A stretch of DNA of 64,000 nucleotides from Salaquimonas pukyongi (GTDB taxonomy: Bacteria; Pseudomonadota; Alphaproteobacteria; Rhizobiales; Rhizobiaceae), in assembly GCF_001953055.1 (NCBI RefSeq), contig NZ_CP019044.1:2955001-3019000 (forward strand). Direction: 5' to 3'. Position 1 is the first letter of the stretch. The number at the start of each line of letters is the position of its first letter. Of the stretch, positions 10,252 to 19,282 are shown piece after piece. The notes beneath the pieces are model-generated. The model did not search any database. It saw only the letters and a program-made list of their open reading frames with translations, and was not told the DNA's origin. The position numbers were made by a program, and so were the translations under genes.

Positions 10252-10388
10252 CTCTTCATGATGGCGCCCACAACATATGCCGCCCCCCACTTTCCGGAGA
10301 GGCTGCGCGTCCTTCACGTTTGCCGATCTTATGGCCTGCCGCCGCCCTTGTCAGCCGCCAATCGGAAGCCGGCGGCTTGGCACAGACC

Positions 10389-11645
10389 CTATGCTACATT
10401 GTCGAGGCCGTATGCGGCATGCAGGGTGCGCACCGCCAGTTCCGTATATTCAGAATCGATCAGCACCGAAAACTTGATTTCGGAGGTCGTGATCGCCCGA
10501 ATGTTGATCCCGCGCTGGGCAAGCGCAGCGAACGCGGTGGATGCAACCCCTGCATGGCTTCGCATGCCGATGCCGATTACCGACACCTTTACCAGCCCCT
10601 TGTCGCTTTGAATCACCTCGAACCCGATAGCATCGCGGCGGTCCTTGAGCACCTTGAGCGCACGCTCAACATCACCATCGGGAACGGTGAAGGTCATGTC
10701 GGTACGCGAACCATCTTCCGAAACGCTCTGCACGATCATGTCGACATTGACGTTTTCATCCGCCAGCGGTCCGAAAATCGCTGCTGATATTCCAGGCTTG
10801 TCGGGCAGCCTGCGAAGCGAAATCTGCGCCTCGTCGCGGGCATAGGCGATACCGGTTACGACTTCCTTTTCCACGATGTCATCCTCATCACAAATCAGCG
10901 TTCCCGGCGGCGAGGCGTCCGGACCGCTTTCAATCGCATCCGGATCGTCGAAACTGGAACGCACAAAGGTTTTTACACCATTTACCATCGCCATTTCCAC
11001 CGAACGGACCTGCAGCACCTTCGCGCCAAGCGATGCCATTTCCAGCATTTCCTCAAAGGCGATGCGGTCAAGGCGGCGGGCCTTCGGTTCGATCCTGGGA
11101 TCGGTGGTGTAAACGCCATCCACATCGGTGTAGATGTCGCACCGGTCCGCCTGAATGGCGGCAGCCAGCGCCACCGCCGTCGTATCGGAGCCGCCACGGC
11201 CCAGCGTGGCAATCCGGTTGTCCGGGCCGATGCCCTGAAAACCGGCAATCACCGCAACCTGATCAAGATCAAAACGGCGGATCAGTTCGCTGCCGTCGAT
11301 TTCCTCGATACGCGCCGAGCCATGGGCGTTGTTGGTGCGGATCGGGATTTGCCAGCCCAGCCAGGAGCGTGCCTCCACGCCCATGCCCTGCAGCGTGATG
11401 GCCAGCAGGCCGGCCGTCACCTGTTCGCCCGAGGCGACCACCGCATCATATTCGCGGGCATCGTGCATGGGCGAAGCTTCCCGTGTCCAGGCAACCAGTT
11501 CGTTGGTCTTGCCCGCCATGGCAGAGACCACCACCGCAACCTGATGGCCGGCATCAACCTCCCGTTTGACGTGGCGCGCAACGTTGCGGATGCGGTCGAT
11601 ATCCGCAACGGAAGTGCCGCCGAATTTGAGCACGAGACGCGCCAT
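10389..11645 (-). CDS. lysC: Aspartate kinase
   Basis: Aspartokinase catalyses the first step from aspartate to lysine, threonine, methionine and diaminopimelate. The 418-residue protein starts with the kinase signature KFGGTSVADIDRI and contains the GRGGSDTTA loop; two ACT domains fill the last third and would bind feedback inhibitors. I start at the ATG at 11645 (MARLVLKFGG), which fits homologues. An ATG at 11666 has a better ribosome-binding site (AGGGG) and would add seven residues. The leader can form hairpins at 11670-11681 and 11701-11717 that may affect expression. It diverges from ubiG. Confidence 0.95.
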   Translation of the reverse strand: MARLVLKFGGTSVADIDRIRNVARHVKREVDAGHQVAVVVSAMAGKTNELVAWTREASPMHDAREYDAVVASGEQVTAGLLAITLQGMGVEARSWLGWQIPIRTNNAHGSARIEEIDGSELIRRFDLDQVAVIAGFQGIGPDNRIATLGRGGSDTTAVALAAAIQADRCDIYTDVDGVYTTDPRIEPKARRLDRIAFEEMLEMASLGAKVLQVRSVEMAMVNGVKTFVRSSFDDPDAIESGPDASPPGTLICDEDDIVEKEVVTGIAYARDEAQISLRRLPDKPGISAAIFGPLADENVNVDMIVQSVSEDGSRTDMTFTVPDGDVERALKVLKDRRDAIGFEVIQSDKGLVKVSVIGIGMRSHAGVASTAFAALAQRGINIRAITTSEIKFSVLIDSEYTELAVRTLHAAYGLDNVA

Positions 11646-11837
11646 AGAAGGGATTTCCGAAACCATGCACCCCTAAAGGGGCATATTGCCAGAGGAAAGA
11701 AGGCCCATGCGGGGCCTCCGTCTTGAAATCGCCGGTTCCTTACTGAATAACCGTTTGGCATGCAAGCAATCCGCCAGCCCGTTTGGTCCGCCCGAATGGA
11801 TCGAAAGGCAAGCCGCCTGTACAAGGAAAACGCCGTA

Positions 11838-12587
11838 ATGTCCGCACAAGCAAAGCCCGCTACCACCATTGATCAGGCGGAAGTCGACCGTTTTTCGGCC
11901 ATGGCAGCCGAGTGGTGGGATCCCTCTGGCAAGTTCAAGCCCCTGCACAAGTTCAATCCCGTCCGCCTGGCTTATATCAAGGAAAAGGCAAGCCAGCGCT
12001 TTGATCGTGATCCCAGGGACAGCCGGGGCTTCAGCGGATTGCGCCTGCTCGATATCGGCTGTGGCGGCGGATTGCTGAGCGAACCCATGGCGCGCCTTGG
12101 TGCGGAAGTCGTCGGTGCCGATGTTTCCCAAACCAATGTGGAGGTCGCAAAACTTCATGCAGCCCAGAGCGGCCTGACGATCGATTATCGCGCCATGTCG
12201 GCCGAAGCGCTTCAGGAAGCAGGGGAAACCTTCGACATCGTACTCAACATGGAAGTGGTCGAGCATGTTGCCGATGTCGATCTTTTCATGAGCAAATGCG
12301 CCGCCATGGTGCGCCCTGGCGGGCTGATGTTCGCCGCCACCATCAACCGCACCATGAAGGCCAGGGCCCTGGCCATCTTCATGGCGGAAAACGTGCTGCG
12401 CTGGCTGCCCAGAGGCACCCACCAATACGAGAAGCTGGTGACACCGCAGGAACTGGAAAAGCCGCTGAAAGAAAGCGGCATGCAGGTCATCGACCGTACC
12501 GGCGTGTTTTACAACCCGCTCACCGACCAATGGGCACGCTCGCGTGACATGGACGTCAACTACATGATCCTCGCGGCACGCGACTGA
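11838..12587 (+). CDS. ubiG: Bifunctional ubiquinone O-methyltransferase UbiG
   Basis: UbiG performs both O-methylations in ubiquinone synthesis (2-polyprenyl-6-hydroxyphenol and 3-demethylubiquinol) with SAM at the inner membrane. The 249-residue protein shows the family opening [20 protein letters not shown], the SAM motif [14 protein letters not shown] near 73-86, and LNMEVVEHV in post-motif II. The start at 11838 has AAGGA ten bases upstream. It diverges from lysC across about 190 bases that must hold both promoters. Confidence 0.96.
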   Translation: MSAQAKPATTIDQAEVDRFSAMAAEWWDPSGKFKPLHKFNPVRLAYIKEKASQRFDRDPRDSRGFSGLRLLDIGCGGGLLSEPMARLGAEVVGADVSQTNVEVAKLHAAQSGLTIDYRAMSAEALQEAGETFDIVLNMEVVEHVADVDLFMSKCAAMVRPGGLMFAATINRTMKARALAIFMAENVLRWLPRGTHQYEKLVTPQELEKPLKESGMQVIDRTGVFYNPLTDQWARSRDMDVNYMILAARD

Positions 12588-12608
12588 CCGCGGCAATCCG
12601 TCATAATG

Positions 12609-13106
12609 TCAGTTACGGTCTTCCGGCAACTCCGGCAGCGGATAGACGTCAATGCCCTCTTCCACCAGCTCGGCAGCGTCCTCGGCCCTGGCCTGTCCGT
12701 AAATGCCACGCTCCTGCGCCTCGCCATAGTGGATTTTGCGTGCTTCCTCGGCAAACCGGTCGCCCACATCCTCTGCCGATTCCGTCACCTGTTTGCGGAA
12801 GGCCCGCACCTGCTCGATAAAGGCCCGGCGCAACTGCGGCGGCAGGGAGGCAACGGTTGCAGTGCCGGAAGCATCCGTCTTTGCGGCGCTCTCTGGAGAA
12901 CTTCCCGCTTCAACCGCCACCGGCACGCTGCTGCGCTTTTTCGGCGAATTCACCGATGGCGCCATGATTGTCTTGGACACACCGCCATTGCCACAGACCG
13001 CGCAGGCAAGATGGCCTGCCTTTTCAAGCCGGTCATATTCCTCGCCGGCTGAAAACCAGCCTTCGAATTCGTGGCCATTGCTGCAAACAAGCGAGTATTT
13101 GATCAT
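12609..13106 (-). CDS. DUF1178 family protein
   Basis: This 165-residue protein belongs to DUF1178, found mainly in proteobacteria, function unknown. The N-terminal half looks like a small zinc ribbon: C8 in SLVCSNGHEFEGWF and the pair C36-x-x-C39 in LACAVCGNGG. A proline/serine-rich linker and a charged helical C-terminal part follow, rich in Glu and Arg. It converges with ubiG, 21 bases away, and lies just downstream of the nitrilase-family gene on the same strand. Confidence 0.9.
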   Translation of the reverse strand: MIKYSLVCSNGHEFEGWFSAGEEYDRLEKAGHLACAVCGNGGVSKTIMAPSVNSPKKRSSVPVAVEAGSSPESAAKTDASGTATVASLPPQLRRAFIEQVRAFRKQVTESAEDVGDRFAEEARKIHYGEAQERGIYGQARAEDAAELVEEGIDVYPLPELPEDRN

Positions 13107-13219
13107 CTCTTGCTTCCGATATACGCGAGCCGCTGGATATCCCTTCCCAAGGGTACAGCAGAGCGCTGCTTTCTACAGGAAACCGGCATTCAAGGTAAAG
13201 GCCGCCTCTTCAATAGCCA

Positions 13220-14074
13220 TCACACCTTGGTCAGTGCAAAGCGGCGCTCATTGTCGAGCACCGGCAGGCGCTGGCGGGCACTTTCAACCTCATCCAGATC
13301 GAGATCACAAACCAGAACCCCCGGTTCGTCATGATCAAGACGGCCCACAATCTCGCCCCACGGTCCGGCAACCATCGATCTGCCCCAGGTCTCCCGCCCG
13401 TCTTCGTGGCTGCCGCCCTGGGCTGCCGCAATGACAAATGCGCCATTCTCAATGGCCCTTGCCCTCAGCAGGGTTTCCCAATGCGCCTTGCCGGTCGGGC
13501 GGGTGAACGCCGCCGGGCAGGTCAGGATTTGCGCGCCTGCCTTGGCAAGCTGCCGGTAGAGCTGCGGAAAGCGGATATCATAACAGATTGACAGCCCGAT
13601 CTTGGCAAAGCCCGCTTCCACCACCACCGCCCGGTCGCCCGGCGCATAGCGGGCCGATTCCTGCCAGCGGTTTTTCTCATCCACCGATACATCGAACATG
13701 TGGATCTTGTCATAGGTGGCAACCAGCATGCCATCGGGCGAAAAGACCGCTGCTCTGTTTGCTGCCCGCCCATCTTCATCGGTTTGCGGGCGGCGGATCG
13801 CCGTTGATCCAAGGTGAAACCAGATGCCATGGCGCTTCGCCAGTTCTGCCGCGGCCAGAAACGACGGGTCTTCTTCCTGCGGATTTATGATCTCAAGCAG
13901 CGCCTTGGGGTTTTTCTCCAGCAACCCGGTCATCTCCGGCGTCTGCACATAGTTGGCACCCTTTGCAACTGCCTCTTCGGTCAGTTGCCGCATGACGCGC
14001 ACATTGGCGTCCGGGTCGGTGCCAGATCGCATCTGGACGCAGGCAACGCGGAAGCTGTTTTGGGTATCAGCCAT
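13220..14074 (-). CDS. Carbon-nitrogen hydrolase (nitrilase superfamily)
   Basis: This 284-residue enzyme hydrolyses a C-N bond, probably in an amide. The catalytic triad is complete: E47 in TPEMTG, K123 in YDKIHMFDV and C164 in LSICYDIRFP. Among branches of the superfamily it most resembles the Nit1/Nit2-like group that includes deaminated-glutathione amidase and omega-amidase; the DKIHMFDV and CYDIRFPQLYR segments are typical, but I cannot fix the substrate. Its start overlaps the end of the upstream glutaredoxin gene by eight bases, indicating coupled translation and perhaps a link to glutathione metabolism. Confidence 0.9.
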   Translation of the reverse strand: MADTQNSFRVACVQMRSGTDPDANVRVMRQLTEEAVAKGANYVQTPEMTGLLEKNPKALLEIINPQEEDPSFLAAAELAKRHGIWFHLGSTAIRRPQTDEDGRAANRAAVFSPDGMLVATYDKIHMFDVSVDEKNRWQESARYAPGDRAVVVEAGFAKIGLSICYDIRFPQLYRQLAKAGAQILTCPAAFTRPTGKAHWETLLRARAIENGAFVIAAAQGGSHEDGRETWGRSMVAGPWGEIVGRLDHDEPGVLVCDLDLDEVESARQRLPVLDNERRFALTKV

Positions 14075-14324
14075 GGTTCAACATCGCATCCAGCTTGCCG
14101 GCTCGCTCCAGCGCCATCAATTCATCGCAACCGCCAACATGATGACCACCGATGAAAATCTGCGGAAACGTGGTACGTCCCGATTTCCGGATCATCTCCT
14201 GGCGCAGTTTCGCATCGAAGGTGGCGTCGATCTCGCGAAACGCCACCGCCTTGCGCGACAGCAGGCTTTTCGCCGCAGTGCAAAAGCCGCAAAGCTTGCG
14301 GGTATAGATAACAACATTGGCCAT
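14067..14324 (-). CDS. grxC: Glutaredoxin 3 (GrxC type), CGFC active site
   Basis: This 85-residue dithiol glutaredoxin reduces disulfides and glutathionylated proteins at the expense of glutathione. The fold is complete, with the cis-Pro loop TTFPQIFIGG and the glutathione-binding GGCDEL. The active site is C12-G-F-C15 instead of the usual CPYC. Gly in place of Pro resembles the CGFS of monothiol glutaredoxins, but the second cysteine is kept, so a dithiol mechanism remains possible. It overlaps the nitrilase-family gene by eight bases and follows comF on the same strand. Confidence 0.94.
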   Translation of the reverse strand: MANVVIYTRKLCGFCTAAKSLLSRKAVAFREIDATFDAKLRQEMIRKSGRTTFPQIFIGGHHVGGCDELMALERAGKLDAMLNHG

Positions 14325-14354
14325 GCAGGGTTCCGGTAACAGGAGGATCGGGGC

Positions 14355-15119
14355 TTACACGGTATATAGAGCTTCGATTGCTGTCGGTTCAACTCTTGCA
14401 AAGGTAAGAACGTCAACCCGTGCAGCGCCCGCCCGTTTGAGCGCCCGGCAGGCAGCGCTTGCTGTGGCACCGCTGGTAAATACATCGTCGATCAGAACAA
14501 GCTTGCTGCCTGCAACACCGGCCTTTTGCGCGGCAGGAACGCGGAACGCACCAGCCACGTTGCGCGCCCGCTGGTTCGCGGTCAGGCCGACCTGCTGGCG
14601 GGTCTTGCGAATACGCTGCAGAAATTCGGGGCGATAGTCCAGCCCGCATGCCCTGGTAATATGCCGTGCCAGCTCTGCAGACTGATTGTAGCGCCTGCCA
14701 AGACGCCGCATTCCGTGTAGCGGCACCGGCACAACCACCACGCCGGGCTCCAGCAATTCGCGGCCCGCCCGCACCATCCATTGCGCCATCCACGGGGCGA
14801 GATCGAGCCGGTCACCATATTTGAGGCGGGTAACCAGTACCTTGCTGGCGCCGTCATAGATCAGCACTGCCCGTGCCCGTTCATAGGGCGGCGGTGCCGC
14901 CAGCACTTCCGGCGAAAGGGCCCCCTCACCAGCGTCATACTCGAAAGGTTTGCCCGAAATCGCGCAATACGGCTTGGCGATGAAGCGCAGCTTGCACCAG
15001 CATTGTGCACAGCAGGCACCGGCCTCCGCCGCAAGCGCGCCGCAGATCAGACATTGCGGCGGCACCGCCACATTGGCAAGGCCGGACAGGACCCTTCCCG
15101 CAAGACGTGTAGCTGACAT
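14355..15119 (-). CDS. ComF family phosphoribosyltransferase-like protein
   Basis: This 254-residue protein has the ComF layout: an N-terminal zinc-finger-like part with paired cysteines (CLIC and CCAQC, about 21-42) and a C-terminal phosphoribosyltransferase fold with the PRPP loop VLIDDVFTSGATA near 206-218. ComF helps DNA uptake in Gram-positive bacteria; the role in alphaproteobacteria is unclear, and no other competence gene is nearby. The start may be the ATG at 15119 or 15122, which differ by one Met. It diverges from the methyltransferase gene and heads the run comF-grxC-amidase-DUF1178. Confidence 0.9.
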   Translation of the reverse strand: MSATRLAGRVLSGLANVAVPPQCLICGALAAEAGACCAQCWCKLRFIAKPYCAISGKPFEYDAGEGALSPEVLAAPPPYERARAVLIYDGASKVLVTRLKYGDRLDLAPWMAQWMVRAGRELLEPGVVVVPVPLHGMRRLGRRYNQSAELARHITRACGLDYRPEFLQRIRKTRQQVGLTANQRARNVAGAFRVPAAQKAGVAGSKLVLIDDVFTSGATASAACRALKRAGAARVDVLTFARVEPTAIEALYTV

Positions 15120-15224
15120 CATGCATCAATTGAAGCATGCAGAGCCGGGGCCGGCAAGCAGCCGGACCGCAAGCTGTCTCACCATCGGCTTCCTTCGGCG
15201 CTCAAAACCGATTATGGACCGCAC

Positions 15225-16073
15225 ATGGACAGCACAATGTACGCCCGCCGACGGCAACAATTGACAGAGCGAGCCGCCCGCATCGCAATGCCCGGCGCAG
15301 ATTTCCTGCACGGTGAGGCCGCAGGGATCGTCGGCGAGCGCCTTGCAGCAATCAACCGGCGGTTCGAGAAACCGGCTCTGCTGTTTGACGGCCCCTTCGC
15401 CGCAAACATCGGGCGGATCGTCTGCGAGGCTGGCGCGCCCATTGACGGCACCTTTTCGCACGTTGCCTGGCCCAAACCGGGCAAAACCGGTGAAATTCTA
15501 CCGATGGAACCGCAATCAGCCGACCTCATTGTCTCCGTTTTCGATCTACAGCGGGTCGCCGATCCTGCGGCAATGCTGCTGCAGATCAATCATGCCCTTG
15601 TTCCCGACGGATTGTTCATGGCCGTTCTGCCGGCCGCCGGTTTTCTCGCCGAGTTGCGGCAAGCCCTGATCGAAACGGAATTGTCGCTGCGGGAGGCTGC
15701 GGCAGCCCGTGTCGACCATTTTCGCGCCACCAGCGAAATCGGCAACCTGCTGCAGCAGGCCGGCTTCAAACTGGTGGTCAGCGATCTGGAGGAACGCGAC
15801 ATCCGCTATCGCGATGTGAAGCATCTGCTCGGCGATATTCGCGCAGCCGGCGCTGCATCCCTGCAAAGCACCAGCTCTCCGGCGCTTCCAAAGAAGGCAC
15901 TTTCAACCCTGGAAAATGTCTATGGAAAACTGGCCGGAACGGCGGATGGCCGCATTCAGGCAAGCGCCAGAATGGCGTTCGCAACCGGGTGGAAACACGC
16001 AGCGAACCAGCAGCAGCCGTCAAAGCCCGGTTCTGCCACCCATCGGCTGCAGGATTATCTGAAAAAGAAATAA
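15225..16073 (+). CDS. SAM-dependent methyltransferase, BioC/NDUFAF5-like
   Basis: This 282-residue protein has a class I methyltransferase fold, though the glycine-rich SAM loop is weak. Recognisable parts are the N-terminal RRRQQLTERAARI, the ADLIVSVFDLQRVADP segment (post-motif) and GDIRAAGA near 203, a pattern shared with BioC-like proteins and with NDUFAF5, the mitochondrial complex I assembly factor of alphaproteobacterial origin. A role in complex I assembly is possible but inferred. An internal ATG at 15237 is an alternative start. It diverges from comF and converges on the flp gene. Confidence 0.8.
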   Translation: MDSTMYARRRQQLTERAARIAMPGADFLHGEAAGIVGERLAAINRRFEKPALLFDGPFAANIGRIVCEAGAPIDGTFSHVAWPKPGKTGEILPMEPQSADLIVSVFDLQRVADPAAMLLQINHALVPDGLFMAVLPAAGFLAELRQALIETELSLREAAAARVDHFRATSEIGNLLQQAGFKLVVSDLEERDIRYRDVKHLLGDIRAAGAASLQSTSSPALPKKALSTLENVYGKLAGTADGRIQASARMAFATGWKHAANQQQPSKPGSATHRLQDYLKKK

Positions 16074-16094
16074 AGGCGCTGCAGGACGGAACGA

Positions 16095-16265
16095 TCAGAA
16101 GTTATTGAACTTGTCGCCAAGCTCGTTGTAATCTTCGCCAACGGAAGTGCCGATCGCAGTGGCGCCGCCGACAATGGCAATCGAAATCAGGCCACCGATC
16201 AGCGCATACTCAATTGAGGTCGCTGCATCTTCATTTTTGAGGAAGTTCTTGAAAAAGCGCCACAT
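16095..16265 (-). CDS. flp: Flp family type IVb pilin
   Basis: This 56-residue protein is a Flp major pilin: short leader MWRFFKNFLKNEDAA, then SIEYALIGGLISIAIV, the hydrophobic pilin helix with the conserved Glu-Tyr pair, and a short tail. Flp pilins are processed by a TadV-type peptidase and polymerised by the Tad machinery. No tad assembly gene is in the window, so this is an orphan copy here. I take the ATG at 16265; a GTG at 16283 would add six residues. A small pilin-like membrane protein is encoded 109 bases upstream on the same strand. Confidence 0.9.
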   Translation of the reverse strand: MWRFFKNFLKNEDAATSIEYALIGGLISIAIVGGATAIGTSVGEDYNELGDKFNNF

Positions 16266-16374
16266 TGTATATCTCGACTCCACTTGGTGTCAGGAAGCTT
16301 ACCGGGAACTTCCAACCTGCCTCTTAACAAACATGCTTAACGCTTTTTCTTTGCGAAACCGGTAAACGGTTGCC

Positions 16375-16626
16375 TTACTTGTCGAGGACACTTTTACGTA
16401 CAGTATAAGTCTTTGATTTCTCAATGCTTCCCGTCATCACGCGATCAATGCCAAGCGCCCGGTTTTCCGCATATCGGCTGGCAGCATTGTTCAGCAATGG
16501 CGCGGCAAGCACGGAAAGAGAAAGCGCAATGGCACCAAACAGCAAGGCGGACTGTACCGTGATGTTGCCGCTGTGATTGGTCCAGAACCGATTGGCAAGC
16601 CGGCTGTACAATTTCGTCCTGTTCAT
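16375..16626 (-). CDS. Small pilin-like or TadE-like membrane protein
   Basis: I do not recognise this 83-residue protein by family name. It has a basic N-terminal segment (MNRTKLYSRLANRFW), then SGNITVQSALLFGAIALSLS, a single hydrophobic helix, and a polar tail. The GNITVQ-helix pattern resembles the processing site and helix start of TadE/TadG-type pseudopilins (Gly followed by Glu at +5), but Gln stands where Glu is expected. The start at 16626 has AGGGG eight bases upstream; an ATG at 16707 would add 27 residues. Lying upstream of flp on the same strand, it may belong to the same appendage. Confidence 0.65.
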   Translation of the reverse strand: MNRTKLYSRLANRFWTNHSGNITVQSALLFGAIALSLSVLAAPLLNNAASRYAENRALGIDRVMTGSIEKSKTYTVRKSVLDK

Positions 16627-16711
16627 TGTGGCAACCCCTCTCAAACACACGATTTCGTGCAGACTGGCCGGCAAGATCACATGCGCCGGCTTGGTTAAAT
16701 TTTTCACAACT

Positions 16712-17110
16712 TTATAAAAGATCGATTAACGCCGGTATCAGCGGTGCATCGGCAGGGGGCATGGGATAGTCGCGCAGCCGGTTGGGCCGGACCCATTTCA
16801 ACGCCTGGCCTTCCCGCGCCGCCATCAGTCCTTCCCATTTGCGGCAGACATATAACGGCATCAGGAGATGAAAATCCCCGTAGTCGTGGCTGGCAAAGGT
16901 CAGCGGTGCCAGGCACGACTTCCACGTGGTCACGCCCAGTTCTTCCTGCAATTCACGCAGCAGGGCATCCTCCGGCAATTCGTCCCTCTCAACCTTGCCG
17001 CCGGGAAATTCCCACAACCCCGCCATGGCCTTTCCCTCTGGCCGCCGGGTAATCAGCACCCGGTTGTCGGCATCAATCAGTGCGCATGCTACCACCAGCA
17101 GCGTTTTCAT
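16712..17110 (-). CDS. mutT: 8-oxo-dGTP diphosphatase MutT
   Basis: This 132-residue Nudix hydrolase removes 8-oxo-dGTP from the nucleotide pool and prevents A:T to C:G changes. The Nudix box is perfect: G38, E44, then R52-E-L-Q-E-E-L-G-V60. The opening VVACALIDADNRVLITRRPEGKAMAG-type segment and WEFPGGK are characteristic of MutT rather than other Nudix enzymes. Its ATG overlaps the stop of the upstream GNAT gene by four bases, so the two are translationally coupled. Confidence 0.93.
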   Translation of the reverse strand: MKTLLVVACALIDADNRVLITRRPEGKAMAGLWEFPGGKVERDELPEDALLRELQEELGVTTWKSCLAPLTFASHDYGDFHLLMPLYVCRKWEGLMAAREGQALKWVRPNRLRDYPMPPADAPLIPALIDLL

Positions 17111-17898
17111 GAACCTGCCTCCGCCTCACCCGCTTCCCCAACCGGCGGCTTCCAGTAGCTGTAACGGTAAACCTCCTTGAACCCCGCCTGCTCATACAGC
17201 TTGCGCGCCGGACGGTTGTCGGCAACGACCTGCAGCCAGGCTTGCCGGGCGCCGTGATGATGGGCCCAGCGCAGCGCTGTGGAAAGAACCTTGCGGGCAT
17301 GGCCCTTGCGGCTCTCGGCCTTGCAGGTGACAAGATCGAAAACTCCGGCAAGCCGCAGATCGCGCACGCAGCGCACCACACTGACCAACTTGCCGTCATC
17401 GTCCCGGTGGCGCATGAACAGGCCGGTCTCCGGCTCGGTCGCTCCGATGATTTCTGCAAGGCCGGGCTTTAAGGCAGAGCTTTCCTGCGACAGTTCAATA
17501 TACCCGTCAACCCAACGCCCGATGTCTTTCATCGGCAGCTGGTCTTCAGCGCCGGCCGCCGTTTGCGGTGTCAAATCGGCCATCATCACCAGACTTTCCT
17601 CAAAACTGCGCCATCCCTTTTCCAGCAGCGTTTTCCGCAGCACCTCAGGCGCCAGTGGCGTCAGGCGAAACAGCAGCGGCCGCCCGAAACTGCGAAACCG
17701 CTCTCCGGCAAGGGCAACGCGGTTTTCAAGATCGAGCCGGTCATCGGGATCAAGGGGATTTACGGAATTAAGCCGCTTTGCAGGATGGCCTGCGGTCATG
17801 CGGATTGCCCAAGTACCATCGTAGCGGGTGGTGGTGGAGGGAAACGAACGGAAGCTTGCCGCCTCCAGCAACCGGATTTTGGGAAGATGATATTTCAA
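17107..17898 (-). CDS. GNAT family N-acetyltransferase
   Basis: This 263-residue acetyltransferase has a C-terminal GNAT core: the acetyl-CoA loop segment KGHARKVLSTALRWAHHHGA (about 199-218), followed by LQVVADNRPARKLYEQAGF. The substrate is unknown. The N-terminal half carries TWAIRMTAGHPAKRLNSVNP, which is typical of the version found between argJ and mutT in Hyphomicrobiales. I choose a TTG start at 17896-17898, since GGAGG lies four bases upstream and the reading begins near where homologues begin. An ATG at 17970 would overlap the end of argJ. The stop overlaps the mutT start (ATGA). Confidence 0.85.
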   Translation of the reverse strand: MKYHLPKIRLLEAASFRSFPSTTTRYDGTWAIRMTAGHPAKRLNSVNPLDPDDRLDLENRVALAGERFRSFGRPLLFRLTPLAPEVLRKTLLEKGWRSFEESLVMMADLTPQTAAGAEDQLPMKDIGRWVDGYIELSQESSALKPGLAEIIGATEPETGLFMRHRDDDGKLVSVVRCVRDLRLAGVFDLVTCKAESRKGHARKVLSTALRWAHHHGARQAWLQVVADNRPARKLYEQAGFKEVYRYSYWKPPVGEAGEAEAGS

Positions 17899-17950
17899 GA
17901 CGCCTCCGGCACCGCCCGGCTGCGTAGCTGAATGCCGATTGCTTCCCGGT

Positions 17951-19174
17951 TCAACTCCGGTAATCGGCATTGATGGCTACATAGTCTGCTGTGAGATCGC
18001 AGGTCCAAACCGTGGCCGAGCCGCGCCCGACGCCAACATCAACCGCGATATCGATAAAATCCCGTTTCATGATCTGTGTTGCTTTTTCCTCTTCGTAATC
18101 GGGAGCCCGAACGCCCTTGCGCGCAACGCACAAGCCACCGAAGGAGATTTTCAGCCTGTCCCTGTCGGCGGCTTCGCCAGCCTTGCCAACAGCCATGACG
18201 ATACGGCCCCAATTGGCGTCTTCGCCGGCAATTGCCGTCTTGACCAGCGGCGAATTGGCGATCGCAAGTCCGATACGGCGGGCCGATGCCGCACTCCTGG
18301 CGCCGCTTACGGTGATTTCCACGTGCTTGGAGGCACCTTCCCCGTCGCGCACCACCAGCATCGCAAGTTCGTGCAACACCTGTTTGAGTGCCCTGGCAAA
18401 CACATTAACTCCGCCGGACCTGGAATTCGTCTCTCCCTCGCGTCCATTCAGAGCGGAAAACAGCAGGACGGTATCGCTTGTCGACGTATCACTGTCGACG
18501 CTGATCGAGTTGAAGCTGGGGCCAACGGCTTTCGCCAGCAGCTTCTGCAACAGGCCGCTCTCCATCGGATAATCGGTTACCAGAAAGGAAAGCATGGTCG
18601 CCATGTCCGGCTGGATCATGCCCGATCCCTTGGCCATTCCGTTGAGCCGGTAGGATTTGCCGGCCACCTCGAAGGTTCGTGTCGCCATCTTCGGATAGGT
18701 GTCGGTAGTCATGATGGCTCGGGCGGTTGCCTCCCAGCCTTCCGCCGCCGCCTTGCTGCCGGCTTTTTTTAGGTGCTGTTCAAAGCTGGAAGCATCAAGC
18801 GGTTCACCGATGACGCCGGTGGAAGCGGCAAATACCTCCGATACCTTGCAGCCGAATGCCTGGCAGGCGGCCGCTACGGTCTGTTTGACGGCATCTGCGC
18901 CCTTCATACCGGTAAACGCATTGGCATTGCCGGAGTTGACGACAACGGCGCGCGCCCTGCCCTTCGGCAACTGTTTGCGGCACCAGTCGACCGGCGCAGA
19001 AGGACATTTTGAACGGGTAAAGACCCCGGCCACACTTGCCGGGCGGTCAAAAACAATCACCGCAAGATCTTCGCGATTTTTGTATTTGATTCCCGCCTCA
19101 ACGGCGCCCAGCCGCACCCCCTCGATTGCCGGCATGGCGGGATATCCTTTTGGTGCAAGCGGCGAGACCTTCAT
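17951..19174 (-). CDS. argJ: Bifunctional ornithine acetyltransferase / N-acetylglutamate synthase
   Basis: ArgJ recycles acetyl groups from N-acetylornithine to glutamate in arginine synthesis. The 407-residue precursor splits itself into two chains before the Thr of MATML (about T193), which is present. Other landmarks are [13 protein letters not shown] and [11 protein letters not shown]. The ATG at 19174 is preferred over one at 19189 because GGGGAC lies about eight bases upstream. It lies downstream of the parvulin gene and upstream of the GNAT and mutT genes, all on the minus strand. Confidence 0.95.
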   Translation of the reverse strand: MKVSPLAPKGYPAMPAIEGVRLGAVEAGIKYKNREDLAVIVFDRPASVAGVFTRSKCPSAPVDWCRKQLPKGRARAVVVNSGNANAFTGMKGADAVKQTVAAACQAFGCKVSEVFAASTGVIGEPLDASSFEQHLKKAGSKAAAEGWEATARAIMTTDTYPKMATRTFEVAGKSYRLNGMAKGSGMIQPDMATMLSFLVTDYPMESGLLQKLLAKAVGPSFNSISVDSDTSTSDTVLLFSALNGREGETNSRSGGVNVFARALKQVLHELAMLVVRDGEGASKHVEITVSGARSAASARRIGLAIANSPLVKTAIAGEDANWGRIVMAVGKAGEAADRDRLKISFGGLCVARKGVRAPDYEEEKATQIMKRDFIDIAVDVGVGRGSATVWTCDLTADYVAINADYRS

Positions 19175-19282
19175 AGGGCTTGTCCCCATTCATGCAATCC
19201 GGTTTGCAAATCGGTCCGGCAAACCAAGGGAATAGCGGGAAGAGTCAAGGATTGAGCCCGGTTCCCCAATGCCGCCCGAACC

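Noticed and set aside
11673-12596. 307-codon minus-strand open frame opposite ubiG
   Set aside because: UbiG on the plus strand has all its motifs; the antisense frame has none.
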